Assembly: GCA_018710905.1 (NCBI GenBank)
Contig: DVIZ01000106.1
Span: 1 to 63,958, forward strand
Direction: 5' to 3'
Source of the DNA: Candidatus Scybalomonas excrementigallinarum
Lineage (GTDB): Bacteria; Bacillota; Clostridia; Lachnospirales; Lachnospiraceae
Length of the DNA stretch: 63,958 nucleotides
Positions within the stretch are counted from its first letter, which is position 1. Every line of letters begins with the position of its first letter. Below the pieces are notes generated by a model. It did no database searches, was not told the origin of the DNA, and was given only the letters and a program-made list of their open reading frames with translations. Of the stretch, positions 9,966-19,109 are shown piece by piece. Made by a program: the position numbers and the translations under genes.

Positions 9966-10008
9966 AAGGTCTATGTAGGAAAGGAAAAACTACATAGACC
10001 TTTTCTTT
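9966..10008 (+). terminator. terminator of mntP
   Basis: Perfect 13-base arms AAGGTCTATGTAG (9966-9978) and CTACATAGACCTT (9990-10002) followed by TTCTTT. Confidence 0.88.
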
Positions 10009-10031
10009 ACAAAGCGATTTTTTTATCTTTA

Positions 10032-10040
10032 TGGTATAAT
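10032..10040 (+). promoter_or_regulatory. extended -10 promoter before folC
   Basis: TGGTATAAT, an extended -10 element; no matching -35 is visible. It lies about 60 bases before the folC start. Confidence 0.45.
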
Positions 10041-10098
10041 AGAACAAAGGAAAAATATAAGAAGAGAAACAAGAAAAGATGCGAAAGAAGGATAGAGA

Positions 10099-11529
10099 AT
10101 GAATCAAAGAGAAACAATGGAATATATAGAAGCTATGCAAGAGATGGGAAGTGTTTATGGTCTTGATACGATGCGGGAATTATTAAGACGATTAGGCAAT
10201 CCAGAAAAACAGTTAAAAATCGTGCATATTGCAGGAACCAATGGAAAAGGTTCGATTCTTGCAATGCTCGATCAGATTTTTCAAAAGGCAGGGTATCGAT
10301 GTGGACGTTATATTTCTCCAACTATTTTCTGCTATTTAGAGCGATTTCAAATCAATGGAGCATTTATGGAAGAAGAAACTTTGGCAAACCTGATGACAAA
10401 AGTCGCCAATGAAGCTCGGGAGATGAGAGAAGAAGGAAGAGATCATCCAACTTTATTTGAACTGGAAACAGCGGTAGCATTTTTATGGTTTTTGGAGCAA
10501 CAAGTGGATATTGTTTTTTTAGAAACGGGATTAGGAGGAAGGCTTGATTCTACCAATGTAATAGAGCAACCTCTTTGTGTCTTATTTGCCTCCATTAGTC
10601 GTGACCATATGGCTATTTTAGGAGATACGATAGAAGAGATTGCAAGAGAAAAGGCGGGTATCATAAAAAAAGGCTGTCCTATCATCTCGTATCCAAATGA
10701 GGCAAAAGTGGAAAATGTTCTAAGACAAGTAGCAAAAGAAGTAGAAGCTCCTATTTTTATTGTAGATGAAAATGCGATCAAAAAGGAAACAAGCTCTTTA
10801 GAAGGACAAATATTTGCTTATAAAGAATATAAAGGGCTAACCTTATCTTTGCTAGGAGAACATCAGTTAAAAAACGCGGCTGTTGTATTAGAAGCCATCG
10901 AACAGTTAAAGCCAATGTATCCAATTGAAAAAAAGGCGATTTTAGAAGGGCTTTCTACTGTCGTATGGAAGGGTCGACTAGAAGTGTTGCAACAATCGCC
11001 CGTTTGGATTCGAGACGGTGCTCATAATGTGGACGCAGCAAAGGAACTTAGAAAATCAATCCAGCAGTATTTTCAAATAAAATCAAAAAGGGATGAGATA
11101 CAATTTTTAGAAGTGGAAAATGATAAAATGCAGGGAATCCATCAGGAAAAGTTAAAAATAGCGAAAAATACTGTAAAAAATACGAAAAAAATGAAAGATA
11201 TAGTGGAAGATACTTCTTTTTATTTTACAAATAGGAGAGTTTTTTATATAATAGGAGTATTAGCGGATAAAGAGTATGAAGCTATGTTACAAATTATGGC
11301 ACCACTTGCGGATGTCATTGTAACGATGACTCCAGAGCATAACAAGAGAGCCTTGTCTTCTAGTCAATTAGCAGACTGTGCAAGAAAATATGCGAATACT
11401 GTGATTGATGGAAAAACGTTAGAAAAGTCAGTAGCCCTTGTAAAAGAGTTAGCGACAAAAGAAGATATTGTTATTGTGTTTGGTTCCTTATCTTTTATTG
11501 GAGGACTAGAAAACTTACTTGTGTCTTGA
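10099..11529 (+). CDS. folC: bifunctional folylpolyglutamate / dihydrofolate synthase
   Basis: Adds glutamate to dihydropteroate and to folates using ATP. The Mur-ligase-like P-loop GTNGKGS is at residues 46-52, with LETGLGGRLDSTN and the SRDHMAILG segment following. The C-terminal domain starts near DGAHNVDAAKEL. At 476 residues it is longer than the usual 420-440 because a charged, Lys/Glu-rich stretch of roughly 50 residues (nt about 11077-11238) is inserted between that motif and FYIIGVLADKEY. The frame stays open through the insert. It leads the folate block folC-HD-folP-folBK. Confidence 0.93.
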   Translation: MNQRETMEYIEAMQEMGSVYGLDTMRELLRRLGNPEKQLKIVHIAGTNGKGSILAMLDQIFQKAGYRCGRYISPTIFCYLERFQINGAFMEEETLANLMTKVANEAREMREEGRDHPTLFELETAVAFLWFLEQQVDIVFLETGLGGRLDSTNVIEQPLCVLFASISRDHMAILGDTIEEIAREKAGIIKKGCPIISYPNEAKVENVLRQVAKEVEAPIFIVDENAIKKETSSLEGQIFAYKEYKGLTLSLLGEHQLKNAAVVLEAIEQLKPMYPIEKKAILEGLSTVVWKGRLEVLQQSPVWIRDGAHNVDAAKELRKSIQQYFQIKSKRDEIQFLEVENDKMQGIHQEKLKIAKNTVKNTKKMKDIVEDTSFYFTNRRVFYIIGVLADKEYEAMLQIMAPLADVIVTMTPEHNKRALSSSQLADCARKYANTVIDGKTLEKSVALVKELATKEDIVIVFGSLSFIGGLENLLVS

Positions 11530-11572
11530 GAAAAAGAAATACATAAGAGTAGAAAGAAAGGAAACAAAAAAT

Positions 11573-12070
11573 ATGGAGAATGAAAAACGCGATCGCATTA
11601 ATGAAATATTACATCATAAACAATTTCTTAGTTATTTAAAAGAAAATGAAAAGGCAGAAGAAAATAGGATTTTTTGTAAACATCAAATAGAGCATTTTTT
11701 AGATGTCGCAAGAATTGCTTATATTAAACTATTAGAAGAAGGGGAACCTAATAAAAAAGAGATTGTCTATGGGATGGCATTATTACATGATATTGGAAAG
11801 CATAGGCAGTATTTCTATGGCATTCCCCATGAAGTGGCAAGTGCTGAGCTGTCAGAAGAAATTTTAGTGGATTGTGGATATGAGGAAGAAGAGAGAGAGC
11901 AAATAAAAACTGCCATTTTAAATCATAGAACAAAACCAACAAAGCAAAGTGATGTCTTATCTAGAATTTTATATGAAGCGGATAAGCAGTCAAGAAATTG
12001 TTTCTTTTGTAAAGCACAAAAAGAGTGCCATTGGAGTGAAGAAAAGAAAAATAAACGTATTCTATTATAA
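11573..12070 (+). CDS. HD-domain protein in the folate cluster
   Basis: A 165-residue cytoplasmic protein with an HD-superfamily metal-dependent phosphohydrolase fold: CKHQIEHFLDVAR, ALLHDIGKH, PHEVAS, and a later Asp in YEADKQSR. The C-terminus carries CFFCKAQKEC, a Cys-rich tail that might bind metal. ATG 11573 has AAAGGAAA just upstream; the longer frame from 11519 overlaps folC and lacks a good site. Its substrate is unknown. Location between folC and folP suggests it may remove a phosphate in pterin synthesis, a step for which no dedicated enzyme is seen here, but that is only inference. Confidence 0.78.
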   Translation: MENEKRDRINEILHHKQFLSYLKENEKAEENRIFCKHQIEHFLDVARIAYIKLLEEGEPNKKEIVYGMALLHDIGKHRQYFYGIPHEVASAELSEEILVDCGYEEEEREQIKTAILNHRTKPTKQSDVLSRILYEADKQSRNCFFCKAQKECHWSEEKKNKRILL

Positions 12071-12158
12071 GTGTTTGCACAAATCCATAATGGTACATAA
12101 TACGATAAGAATGGTTAGGAAGATACGACGAGAAAATAAAAAGAATAGGAGAACATAG

Positions 12159-12965
12159 ATGAGAATTGGTAACCGAGAGTTTGATTTTAAGAACAATGCT
12201 TATATTATGGGAATTTTAAATGTAACCCCAGATTCTTTTTCTGATGGAGGGAAATTTGATGGGATTGACAAAGCGTTAAAACAAGCAGAAAAAATGATAG
12301 AAGAAGGAGCGGATATTTTAGATATTGGTGGAGAGTCTACAAGACCAAATTATACATTTGTACCAGTAGAAGAAGAGATCGAGCGGGTAGCGCCAGTCAT
12401 TGAAAAGATAAAAAGCAATTTTGATATTCCGATCTCTCTTGATACTTATAAAGCAGAAGTAGCAGAAGCTGGAATAAAAGTAGGCGTCGATCTCATCAAT
12501 GATATCTGGGGATTAAAATGGGATGAAAAGATGGCGCAAATTGTTGGAACATACCAAGTTCCTATTTGTATTATGCACAATAGAAAAAAAGCAGAATATG
12601 AAAACTTTTTAAGTGATGTGATGGACGATTTAATAGAAAGTGTTACCATTGCAAAAAGGGCAGGGATTAAAGAAGAAAATATTATTTTAGATCCAGGAAT
12701 TGGATTTGCAAAGTCATTAGAACAAAACTTATATCTTATGAATCATTTAGAACGATTATTAGAACTTCCTTATCCAGTGCTTTTAGGGACTTCAAGAAAG
12801 TCTATGATTGGTCTTACTCTTGACTTACCAGTGGAAGAAAGAGAAGAAGGAACGATTGTAACAACTGTCATCGGGTATAAAAAAGGCTGTCGAATCTTTC
12901 GAGTTCACGATGTGAAGAAAAATAAGAGAGCATTACAAATGGCAGAAGCCATTTATCGAGCTTAG
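12159..12965 (+). CDS. folP: dihydropteroate synthase
   Basis: Condenses 6-hydroxymethyl-dihydropterin diphosphate with p-aminobenzoate. The 268-residue TIM-barrel protein shows the N-terminal signature ILNVTPDSFSDGG (19-31), DIGGESTRP, the DPGIGFAKS loop and LGTSRKS, followed by the TIVTTV and RVHDV motifs near the end. Ribosome-binding site AGGAGA before ATG 12159. It is the target of sulfonamides in general. It is 88 bases downstream of the HD gene and probably co-transcribed. Confidence 0.96.
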   Translation: MRIGNREFDFKNNAYIMGILNVTPDSFSDGGKFDGIDKALKQAEKMIEEGADILDIGGESTRPNYTFVPVEEEIERVAPVIEKIKSNFDIPISLDTYKAEVAEAGIKVGVDLINDIWGLKWDEKMAQIVGTYQVPICIMHNRKKAEYENFLSDVMDDLIESVTIAKRAGIKEENIILDPGIGFAKSLEQNLYLMNHLERLLELPYPVLLGTSRKSMIGLTLDLPVEEREEGTIVTTVIGYKKGCRIFRVHDVKKNKRALQMAEAIYRA

Positions 12966-13049
12966 TGGTAGAAAGAGGGAGAAAACTTTCTTAGGAATAA
13001 AAATGCAAAAGAAAAGGGGAAATAAATAGGATGAAAATAGGAGAAATTT

Positions 13050-13859
13050 ATGGATCAGATTCGCATTGAAAATTTAGAAATATTCGCGCACCATGGTGTG
13101 TTTCCAGAGGAAAATGTGTTAGGACAGAAATTTATCGTCTCTGCAATATTGGAAACCGATACAAGAAAAGCTGGAAAAACAGATGACTTAGAACAATCCA
13201 TTCATTATGGCCTTGTCAGTGAAGATATTAAGAAGATTTTAGAAGAAAATACTTATCAACTGCTAGAGAGAATCGCAGAGGTAGTCTGTGAGGAGTTGCT
13301 AAAGAAGTATAAACTTTTAAAAGGAATTACATTGGAGATAAAAAAACCATGGGCCCCTCTTTTGTTGCCAGTGGAGTCGGTATCGGTGAAAATACATAGA
13401 CAATGGAATCAAGTATTCCTTGGCTTAGGCTCCAATTTAGGCGATAGAAAACAGTATTTAGATTTAGCCGTAGAGCGCTTTAAGGAAAGAGACGATACAA
13501 GAGTAACAAAGGTAGCAGAATATCGAGCAACCGAGCCTTATGGAGAATATGCAAAATATGAGTTTTTAAATAGTTGTATGGAAATGGAAACGCTTCTGAC
13601 ACCAGAAGAATTGTTGGAAGTTTGTCATAAAATTGAGCAAGAAGGACAAAGAGAGAGAACGATTCATTGGGGACCAAGAACGCTTGATATTGATATTTTA
13701 TTTTATAATGAAGAGATTATTGGAACGCCCGAACTTATCATTCCTCATCCAGAGATTGAAAAGAGAGGTTTTGTATTAGGCCCAATGTGTGAAATTGCCC
13801 CTTATTATCGTCATACTATTAGTAAAAAGACGATGAAACAGTTATTAGAAGAGTTATAA
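13050..13859 (+). CDS. folBK: fused dihydroneopterin aldolase / HPPK
   Basis: Two consecutive folate enzymes in one 269-residue chain. Residues 1-115 are the FolB aldolase (FAHHGVFPEE, FIVSAILETD, ERIAEVVCEELL). Residues from about 122 are FolK pyrophosphokinase, with FLGLGSNLGDR, ATEPYG, the WGPRTLDIDILFY signature and IPHPEIEKRGFVLGP. Such fusions are known in Clostridia. GGAG at 13039-13042 precedes ATG 13050. GTP cyclohydrolase I (folE) is not in this window, so the pathway is incomplete locally. Confidence 0.94.
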   Translation: MDQIRIENLEIFAHHGVFPEENVLGQKFIVSAILETDTRKAGKTDDLEQSIHYGLVSEDIKKILEENTYQLLERIAEVVCEELLKKYKLLKGITLEIKKPWAPLLLPVESVSVKIHRQWNQVFLGLGSNLGDRKQYLDLAVERFKERDDTRVTKVAEYRATEPYGEYAKYEFLNSCMEMETLLTPEELLEVCHKIEQEGQRERTIHWGPRTLDIDILFYNEEIIGTPELIIPHPEIEKRGFVLGPMCEIAPYYRHTISKKTMKQLLEEL

Positions 13860-13901
13860 ACAAATAAGAGCAAGAAAAAGAGTCCCAAAAGGAGAAAGTT
13901 A

Positions 13902-15035
13902 ATGATTGAGTTAAGTGAAACAAGAAAAAAAATTGATGCGGTTGATCGCCAGATCGTTGCATTGTTTGAAGAGAGAATGCGACTTGGAAGCGATGTGGCA
14001 GAATACAAACGTGCCGTTGGAAAACCAATTCTTGATAAAGAGCGAGAAGCGGAAAAAATTCGTACTATGCAAGAACTAGCCACAACGGATTTTAATAAAA
14101 AAGCAGTAGCAGAATTATTTCATCAGTTGATGTCATTAAGTCGCAAATATCAATATACATTGATTGGTGAAGAAAAAAGTGATATTGAGAAACAGTTTGA
14201 AATGGTGGAACAGCTTCCAATGGAAGAAAAAATGAACATTGTATATCAAGGAGTCCAAGGCGCATATAGTGAACAATGTGTTTGCCAATACTTTGGAGAA
14301 AACGTTACAAGGTTTCATGTAGAACAGTTTAAAGATGTTATGGAAGTATTAGAAAGAGGAGAGGCCACCTATGGGGTTCTTCCAATTGAAAATTCTTTTG
14401 CTGGAACGGTGAGCGGAATTTATGATCTGTTGACCCAGTATGAAGATCTTTGTATTGTTGGAGAGGAAATTGTAAAAGTAGAACACGCGCTATTAGGAAG
14501 TGAGGATGCAACTTGTGACACGATTCAAGATGTATATTCTCATCCACAAGGAATTATGCAAAGTCAGGCGTATTTAGAAAAACACGGATTCCAAGCCCAT
14601 GAAGTGTCCAATACGGCAAAGGCGGCTAAGATGGTTGCTAGCTTCCATGATAAAACAAAGGGAGCCATTGCAAGCGAAAAAGCAGGAGAGCTTTATGGAC
14701 TTAAAATCATTGAAAAATCCATTAATACTGAGAGGGAAAATAGCACCCGTTTTATTATTTTAAGAAAAGGGAGAATGTATCGAAAAGATGCAAAGAAAAT
14801 TACAATCAGTTTTTCTTTGCCACATGAAACAGGATCTCTTTATGAAATATTATCAAATGTAATACATAATGATCTCAACATGACAAGAATTGAATCAAGA
14901 CCTTTGGAAAATCATCCATGGAAATATCGTTTCTTTGTTGATTTTGTTGGAAATTTAATGGAGCCAGCAGTAAAAAATGCTTGTACTGCAATCGATAAAG
15001 AGGCGATTGATTTTAAGGTGCTTGGTAATTATTAA
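13902..15035 (+). CDS. pheA: bifunctional chorismate mutase / prephenate dehydratase
   Basis: Converts chorismate to prephenate and then phenylpyruvate for phenylalanine synthesis. Residues 1-85 form an AroQ-type chorismate mutase helix bundle (IDAVDRQIVALFEERM). The prephenate dehydratase domain spans about 107-285 (YQGVQGAYSEQC, PIENSFAGTV, STRFIIL). A C-terminal ACT domain (from about 297) with ESRP at 331-334 should bind phenylalanine for feedback inhibition. GGAG at 13890-13893 precedes ATG. tyrA, the competing branch, lies 35 kb away on the other strand. Confidence 0.95.
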   Translation: MIELSETRKKIDAVDRQIVALFEERMRLGSDVAEYKRAVGKPILDKEREAEKIRTMQELATTDFNKKAVAELFHQLMSLSRKYQYTLIGEEKSDIEKQFEMVEQLPMEEKMNIVYQGVQGAYSEQCVCQYFGENVTRFHVEQFKDVMEVLERGEATYGVLPIENSFAGTVSGIYDLLTQYEDLCIVGEEIVKVEHALLGSEDATCDTIQDVYSHPQGIMQSQAYLEKHGFQAHEVSNTAKAAKMVASFHDKTKGAIASEKAGELYGLKIIEKSINTERENSTRFIILRKGRMYRKDAKKITISFSLPHETGSLYEILSNVIHNDLNMTRIESRPLENHPWKYRFFVDFVGNLMEPAVKNACTAIDKEAIDFKVLGNY

Positions 15036-15052
15036 AAAAGGGAAGTGATAGT

Positions 15053-16588
15053 ATGTCATACATTATGTTTGGGGCGATTGATGTAGGTTCTACCGATGTT
15101 TCTCTTACTATCTATGAAATATCGGAAAAACTAGGCATAAAAAAAGTGGATTATATTAGTCATATTATTGAATTAGGAGTGGATAGCTATCAGCTTGGTA
15201 CGATCCGCTATGAGTTGGTGGAGGAACTTTGTGAAGTTCTTCAAGAATTTAAAGCAAAATTACAAGAATATAAAGTAAAAGACTACCGCGCTTATGCTAC
15301 AAGCGCGGTAAGAGAAGCGGATAATGGAGAGATGATTCTTGATCAGATTCAAACAAAAACAGGGCTTGTTGTACAGACTCTTAGCAATTCAGAAATTCGC
15401 TTGCTCACTTATAAAGCGATTATTAACCAGAAAGTGGATTTTAATAAAACGCTTCAAAAAAATACAGCGATGATTGATATTGGTTCTGGAAGTGTACAAA
15501 TTTCTTTATTTAATAAACAACATATGCAATTGACACAAAATCTTAGAATCGGTTCGTTAAGGCTTCGAGAAATGTTTAGCCATATAAGGGAAAAAAATAG
15601 CGTTGTTGGAAAGTTAATGGAAGAGTATGTGAGTAACGAAATTGATACCTTTCGAACTATGTATATGAAAGATAAAGAGTTTAAAAATATTATCGCGGTG
15701 GGAGATGAAATTGTTAATATCGTAAAATGTGCACCAGAACTTCATATTACCAATTATATTGATCGCGAGCAGATGGTTTACATTTGTAATAAATTAAAGA
15801 AGTATACAGCAGAAGAACTGTATCTTCATTATGGAGTAGCGAGGGAGATGGCAAGCCTTTTATTGTATTCTGCAAATCTTTATCGAATGTTTTTACAAAA
15901 AGCGAAGGCAGAATCTATTTGGATTCCTTATGTGACAACTTGTGATGGAATTGCCATTGGATATGCAGAAAAACATTGTAATTATACATTGCCTCACGAT
16001 TTTAAAGAAGACATTTTAGCAGAGGCAAGAAATATTGCAAAGCGGTATAAATCCGATCTCATTCATATAGAGAGTGTTGAATCGTTTGCAATGAAAATTT
16101 TTGATGTTACAAAGAAAATTCATGGATTGAAGAAAAAAGAACGTTTACTATTACATTTAGCAACGATTTTGCATAGTTGTGGTAAATTCATTAATATGAA
16201 TGATTCTTCTGAAAACTCGTATCATATTATTATGTCGACAGAAATTATTGGGTTATCACATATCGAGCGAGAAATAGTAGCAAACATCGTATATTATAAT
16301 AAAGAGGAACTTCCAAGTTATAAGGAAATGCAAAAGTCCATATCTGCGGAAGAATATCGAGTGATTGCAAAACTATCTGCTATTTTAAGAATCTCAAATG
16401 CGTTAGATCGTGGACATCAACAAAAAATTCAACAATATACAGTTACATTAAAAGAGAATGAACTTCTAATTGTAGCGGATACGCCGATGGATATTACATT
16501 AGAAATTGGATTATTTAAAGAAAAATGTGATTATTTTGAAAAAGTGTATGGAATCCGTCCCGTATTACGTCAGAAAAGGAGGATCTAA
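15053..16588 (+). CDS. ppx: Ppx/GppA family exopolyphosphatase
   Basis: Predicted to remove terminal phosphates from polyphosphate or to hydrolyse pppGpp. The 511-residue protein has the actin/hexokinase-like fold: AIDVGSTDVSLTIYEI near the start, AYATSAVREADNG, and the phosphate loop IDIGSGSVQISLF. The C-terminal part (about residues 320-475) is an HD-like domain, with LHLATILHSCG. GGAAGTG precedes ATG. It ends two bases before ppk, and the ppk ribosome-binding site lies inside its last codons, so the two are translationally linked. Polymer maker and degrader in one operon suggests tight polyphosphate turnover. Confidence 0.9.
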   Translation: MSYIMFGAIDVGSTDVSLTIYEISEKLGIKKVDYISHIIELGVDSYQLGTIRYELVEELCEVLQEFKAKLQEYKVKDYRAYATSAVREADNGEMILDQIQTKTGLVVQTLSNSEIRLLTYKAIINQKVDFNKTLQKNTAMIDIGSGSVQISLFNKQHMQLTQNLRIGSLRLREMFSHIREKNSVVGKLMEEYVSNEIDTFRTMYMKDKEFKNIIAVGDEIVNIVKCAPELHITNYIDREQMVYICNKLKKYTAEELYLHYGVAREMASLLLYSANLYRMFLQKAKAESIWIPYVTTCDGIAIGYAEKHCNYTLPHDFKEDILAEARNIAKRYKSDLIHIESVESFAMKIFDVTKKIHGLKKKERLLLHLATILHSCGKFINMNDSSENSYHIIMSTEIIGLSHIEREIVANIVYYNKEELPSYKEMQKSISAEEYRVIAKLSAILRISNALDRGHQQKIQQYTVTLKENELLIVADTPMDITLEIGLFKEKCDYFEKVYGIRPVLRQKRRI

Positions 16589-16590
16589 GT

Positions 16591-18741
16591 ATGGGGAATA
16601 AAACAATCTTTGGAAAATCAGAAAACTTTTGGAACCGTGAAATCAGCTGGTTAGAGTTTAATTACCGTGTATTAAGCGAAGCAAGAGATGTGACGATTCC
16701 GCTTTTTGAGAGGATGAAGTTTTTAAGTATTACAGCGTCAAACTTAGATGAGTTCTTTATGATTCGTATTGCTTCTTTAAAAGATATGGTTCATGCAGGA
16801 TATCGGAAAAAAGATATTGCAGGCATGACGGCTAGTGAACAATTAAAGGCATTAATCCCTAGGACACATAAATTTACGAAAGTACAGTATGAAACATATA
16901 AAGAACAGCTATTACCTGCACTGGCAGCAGAAGGGCTTCACCTTATTGCTGGTCATGAACAATTGACAAAGGGACAAGAACTGTATTTAGATGAGTTGTT
17001 TCAAAAGGAAATTTATCCAGTCTTGACTCCAATGGCAGTAGATTCCTCAAGACCATTTCCACTCATTCGAAATAAAACGTTAAATATCGGGGCATTAATT
17101 GTTAATCATGAAAAAGGAAAAGAAGCGGAATTTGCCACGGTGCAAGTCCCTGATGTTCTTCCAAGGGTAATCTCTGTTCCTTCTGAAGATGGAAAAAAGA
17201 CCGCTATTTTGTTGGAAGAAATTATTGAGCGAAATTTACAACAGCTTTTTGTGAACTGTGAAATTTTATGTGCCCATCCTTACCGAATTATTCGAAATGC
17301 AGATTTGAGTATTGATGAAGAAGAGGCTGCCGACTTATTAAAAGAAATTGAGAAAAAGCTGAAGAAACGGCAATGGGGAGAAGTGATCAAGCTAGAAGTG
17401 GAAGCAAATATAGACGAGAATTTGCTGAAAATTTTAAAGAAAGAGTTTGATGTATCCGAAGAAAGTATTTATGAAATTGATGGTCCATTGGATTTGAAAT
17501 TTTTAATGAAAGTCTATGGAATGGAAGGATTTGAACATCTAAAATTTCCTATTCATCGACCACAGCCACTTACAACACTAAATCAAGACGAAGATTTATT
17601 CACACAGATTAAGAGAAAAGATATTTTAATTCATCTACCATATGATTCTTTTGACCCTGTTGTAGAATTTGTGAAACAGGCGGCAAAAGACAAAGATGTT
17701 TTAGCGATTAAGCAGACACTATATCGTGTCAGTGGAAATTCACCAATTGTAGCTGCTCTTGCAAAAGCTGCTGAAAATGGAAAACAAGTGACCGTTCTTG
17801 TGGAATTAAAAGCCCGATTTGACGAGGAAAATAATATTAACTGGGCAAAGGCGCTTGAAAAAGCGGGTTGTCATGTTATTTATGGATTAATTGGATTAAA
17901 AACCCATAGTAAGATTACACTTGTTGTAAGAAGAGAAGAAGATGGAATTAAGCGATATGTGCATCTTGGAACGGGAAACTATAATGATATTACAGCAAAA
18001 CTTTATACCGATATGGGAATTTTAACAGCAGATGATTCCATTGGGGAAGATGCAACAGCGGTGTTTAATATGCTTTCTGGCTATTCAGAACCGTCAAAGT
18101 GGAATCATCTTTTGGTAGCACCTATTTGGTTAAGAGATAGTTTTTTACGTCTGATTCAAAGGGAGATAGCCAATGCAAAAGAGGGAAGAAAAGCGCATAT
18201 TATTGCCAAAATGAACTCTCTTTGTGACGCGAAAATTATTGAGGCGCTTTATGAAGCTTCTTTTGCAGGGGTAAAGATTGAACTGATTGTCCGAGGGATT
18301 TGTTGTTTAAAAACAGAACTTCCAGAAATTAGTGAAAATATTACTGTGCGCTCTATTGTTGGAACATTTTTAGAGCATAGCCGTATTTTTTATTTTTATA
18401 ATGGTGGAGAAGAAGAAGTCTATATGGGAAGTGCAGACTGGATGCCTCGAAACCTTGATAAGCGTGTCGAGATCGTATTCCCAGTTTTAGATGAAGATTT
18501 AAAAAAACAAGTAATTGAAATCGTGCAGATTCAATTAAAAGATAATAAGAAAGCCCATATTTTGAAACAAGATGGTTCTTATGAGAAAGTAAAACCATTA
18601 GAAGGAGAAAAGCCACTGAACTCCCAAGAATATTTTGTAAAACAGGCAAAGAAAAGACAAAAAGGACAAAAAGAAGAGCAAGTGCGTATTTTTAAACCAG
18701 CATTGCCTGTGGGAGAGTTCGACCTTAACAAAATAGAGTAA
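16591..18741 (+). CDS. ppk: polyphosphate kinase 1
   Basis: Reversibly makes inorganic polyphosphate from ATP. The 716-residue protein has the N-terminal domain beginning FWNREISWLEFNYRVL, the head domain, and two phospholipase-D-like catalytic domains. His439 in LKTHSK matches the family's autophosphorylated histidine, and His596 in LEHSR matches the second conserved histidine. RPFPLIRNK and GTGNYND motifs are also present. AGGAGGA (16578-16584) lies inside the end of ppx. After the stop comes a 370-base leader region of the infC operon; no clear ppk terminator is seen. Confidence 0.96.
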   Translation: MGNKTIFGKSENFWNREISWLEFNYRVLSEARDVTIPLFERMKFLSITASNLDEFFMIRIASLKDMVHAGYRKKDIAGMTASEQLKALIPRTHKFTKVQYETYKEQLLPALAAEGLHLIAGHEQLTKGQELYLDELFQKEIYPVLTPMAVDSSRPFPLIRNKTLNIGALIVNHEKGKEAEFATVQVPDVLPRVISVPSEDGKKTAILLEEIIERNLQQLFVNCEILCAHPYRIIRNADLSIDEEEAADLLKEIEKKLKKRQWGEVIKLEVEANIDENLLKILKKEFDVSEESIYEIDGPLDLKFLMKVYGMEGFEHLKFPIHRPQPLTTLNQDEDLFTQIKRKDILIHLPYDSFDPVVEFVKQAAKDKDVLAIKQTLYRVSGNSPIVAALAKAAENGKQVTVLVELKARFDEENNINWAKALEKAGCHVIYGLIGLKTHSKITLVVRREEDGIKRYVHLGTGNYNDITAKLYTDMGILTADDSIGEDATAVFNMLSGYSEPSKWNHLLVAPIWLRDSFLRLIQREIANAKEGRKAHIIAKMNSLCDAKIIEALYEASFAGVKIELIVRGICCLKTELPEISENITVRSIVGTFLEHSRIFYFYNGGEEEVYMGSADWMPRNLDKRVEIVFPVLDEDLKKQVIEIVQIQLKDNKKAHILKQDGSYEKVKPLEGEKPLNSQEYFVKQAKKRQKGQKEEQVRIFKPALPVGEFDLNKIE

Positions 18742-18797
18742 AAAATATAGCATATTATAACATGAAGTAGCATAAAATAAAAAAGTAGAAAAAATTG

Positions 18798-18826
18798 TTG
18801 ACAGAGTAGGTGAAAGATGTTATACT
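18798..18826 (+). promoter_or_regulatory. infC operon promoter
   Basis: TTGACA (18798-18803), 17-base spacer, TATACT (18821-18826). Nearly consensus. Transcription would start near 18833, leaving a leader of about 280 bases before infC. Confidence 0.8.
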
Positions 18827-18955
18827 ATCAACTGTTGTGAGAACAACAAGGAACTAGAACAAGAAAGAAGAGTATCCACTCTCACCTTAGCATGAGTCAA
18901 TGACTAAGCGTTCATAACTTTGATTCTCAGTATTGAGAAGTTTGTATGAATTTTG

Positions 18956-18985
18956 AAGTGGGTAGTCTGTCTATCCACTTTTTTT
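18956..18985 (+). terminator. leader attenuator terminator
   Basis: AAGTGGGTAG (18956-18965) pairs with CTATCCACTT (18971-18980) with a G-T pair and continues into seven or more Ts. It lies between promoter and infC, so it acts as an attenuator. Confidence 0.75.
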
Positions 18986-18990
18986 ACGCT

Positions 18991-19057
18991 AAGGCAACGA
19001 GTACAGAGCGAGCCTAAAAGAAGGAATATACGCAAAGACAACTTGTTTGCATAAGGC
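18991..19057 (+). repeat. partial structured repeat in the infC leader
   Basis: Immediately after the attenuator T-run. The 12-mer AAGGCAACGAGT (18991-19002) is identical to 8259-8270. TTTGCATAAGGCGG follows and resembles the GCATAAGTCAGGCGG segment of the copy at 55981-56252. The remainder is diverged. Confidence 0.4.
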
Positions 19058-19109
19058 GGATATTTTTAACTAAGTAATTAAAGTATATTATATTTGGAGG
19101 TGCTTTACC

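Larger units (their letters stand above)
18833..19109 (+). promoter_or_regulatory. infC-rpmI-rplT leader RNA with attenuator
   Basis: The leader holds several stems: CTTAG(CAT)...(ATG)ACTAAG at 18886-18908, TTCATA...TATGAA enclosing TCTCA-GTAT-TGAGA at 18911-18950, and a terminator at 18956-18985. TATCCACT occurs twice, at 18873-18880 and in the terminator 3' arm at 18972-18979. The first copy could therefore pair with AGTGGGTA (18957-18964) and block the terminator. The arrangement fits the L20-controlled leaders known for this operon in Firmicutes, but homology to that RNA family was not tested. Confidence 0.6.

Noticed and set aside
9888-10166. + strand open frame of 92 residues between mntP and folC
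   Set aside because: It runs through the mntP terminator hairpin and overlaps the start of folC, is Lys/Arg-rich only because the DNA is A-rich, and has no ribosome-binding site.
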